Source of the DNA: Anaerolineales bacterium
Lineage (GTDB): Bacteria; Chloroflexota; Anaerolineae; 4572-78; NAK82
NCBI GenBank assembly: GCA_024643945.1
Contig: JAHELX010000484.1
Coordinates: 1 to 5,184 of the forward strand
Direction of reading: 5' to 3'
Length of the DNA stretch: 5,184 bases
Below the pieces are notes generated by a model. The model was not told the origin of the DNA and ran no database searches. It was given only the letters and a program-made list of their open reading frames with translations. The stretch's first letter is position 1. Every line of letters starts with the position of its first letter. Of this stretch, positions 4,849-5,184 are shown one piece after another. Both the position numbers and the translations under genes were made by a program.

Positions 4849-5184
4849 TGCAACTTTCCATGTTCGGCAACCTGGCACCGCGCGTTTACAGCGTGAGCGC
4901 TATCACCGCCTACATCAAAGAGCGGCTGAGAGTGGACCAGAGGCTGCAAGACCTGTGGTTGGAAGGTGAAATATCCAACTGGCGGCAGGCCCCTTCTGGC
5001 CATGTTTATTTTACTCTCAAAGACCCGGATGCCAGCATCCGCTGCGTGATGTGGCGCTCCACCTTGCCGCGACTGAGCTACCTGCCGGCTGGCGACGGTG
5101 AGGCGGTACTGGCTCATGGATATGTCTCGGTCTACGAGCCAAGCGGGCAGTACCAGTTTTACGTGGACGAATTGGAGCCGGTCG
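4848..5184 (+). CDS. xseA: Exodeoxyribonuclease VII large subunit, N-terminal part
   Basis: The first 112 residues of XseA are present; the gene leaves the window at the right edge (E. coli XseA is about 456 residues). XseA with XseB forms exonuclease VII, a cytoplasmic enzyme degrading single-stranded DNA from both ends into short oligonucleotides. The visible part is the N-terminal OB-fold DNA-binding domain: YSVSAITAYIKERL at 14-27, LWLEGEISNW at 39-48, SGHVYFTLKD at 53-62, IRCVMWR at 66-72, and VSVYEPSGQYQFYVDELEP near the end. The start ATG at 4848 shares its A with the TGA of the SpoIID-domain gene (TGATG), suggesting translational coupling. GGAAAAAGAG just upstream is a modest ribosome site. 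A second in-frame ATG at 4860 is possible. The catalytic part lies beyond the window. Confidence 0.93.
   Translation, partial: MQLSMFGNLAPRVYSVSAITAYIKERLRVDQRLQDLWLEGEISNWRQAPSGHVYFTLKDPDASIRCVMWRSTLPRLSYLPAGDGEAVLAHGYVSVYEPSGQYQFYVDELEPV

Noticed and set aside
4644..5117. Minus-strand open frame across the end of the large gene and the start of xseA
   Set aside because: It overlaps two recognisable coding regions on the other strand and has no family features.

Overview
The window looks like a piece of a moderately GC-rich bacterial genome, most plausibly from the Chloroflexota (Anaerolineae-like). That is a judgement from the style of the proteins: a SpoIID protein with carboxypeptidase-regulatory-like repeats, a TIGR04076-type protein, and an ICMT-type membrane protein. 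There is no rRNA or other marker here to confirm it.

Left part (1-1690). The window opens with the last transmembrane helix of an MFS drug exporter on the + strand. Its 3' end runs straight into the opposite strand of a fragment resembling the N-terminus of an isoprenylcysteine methyltransferase-like (ICMT) membrane protein, so both genes appear cut at a junction near 110-125. Next, on the minus strand, come a 106-residue TIGR04076-type protein and a complete NAD-type classical short-chain dehydrogenase (SDR). They are transcribed SDR first, about 216 bases apart. The SDR ribosome binding site sits in the loop of a perfect 7-bp dyad.

Middle part (1691-2187). There is no intact gene. On the minus strand it holds the decayed 3' end of a tyrosine recombinase, frameshifted and with the nucleophile tyrosine replaced by histidine. 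By a GTGA stop/start overlap this is joined to the first codons of an IS91-like transposase, which stops matching after about ten residues, at the arm of a palindrome. Two similar dyads bracket about 130 bases next to it. On the + strand a near-consensus promoter (TTGAAA-N16-TATAAT) and four copies of a heptamer lead into the large gene.

Right part (2188-5184). The main gene encodes an 886-residue modular protein. It has a compact TIM barrel with the landmarks of clan GH-A glycosidases, a SpoIID/LytB peptidoglycan-cleaving domain, and then two copies of a two-module beta repeat. No signal peptide is visible. Its stop codon overlaps the start of xseA (exodeoxyribonuclease VII large subunit), which runs off the right edge; the two genes are probably co-transcribed.

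The most unusual item is the barrel-SpoIID-repeat protein. It suggests a dual cell-wall or exopolysaccharide enzyme, with an 86-residue repeat module I cannot assign to a known family. The rest of the window reads as ordinary metabolic genes and transposon scars.
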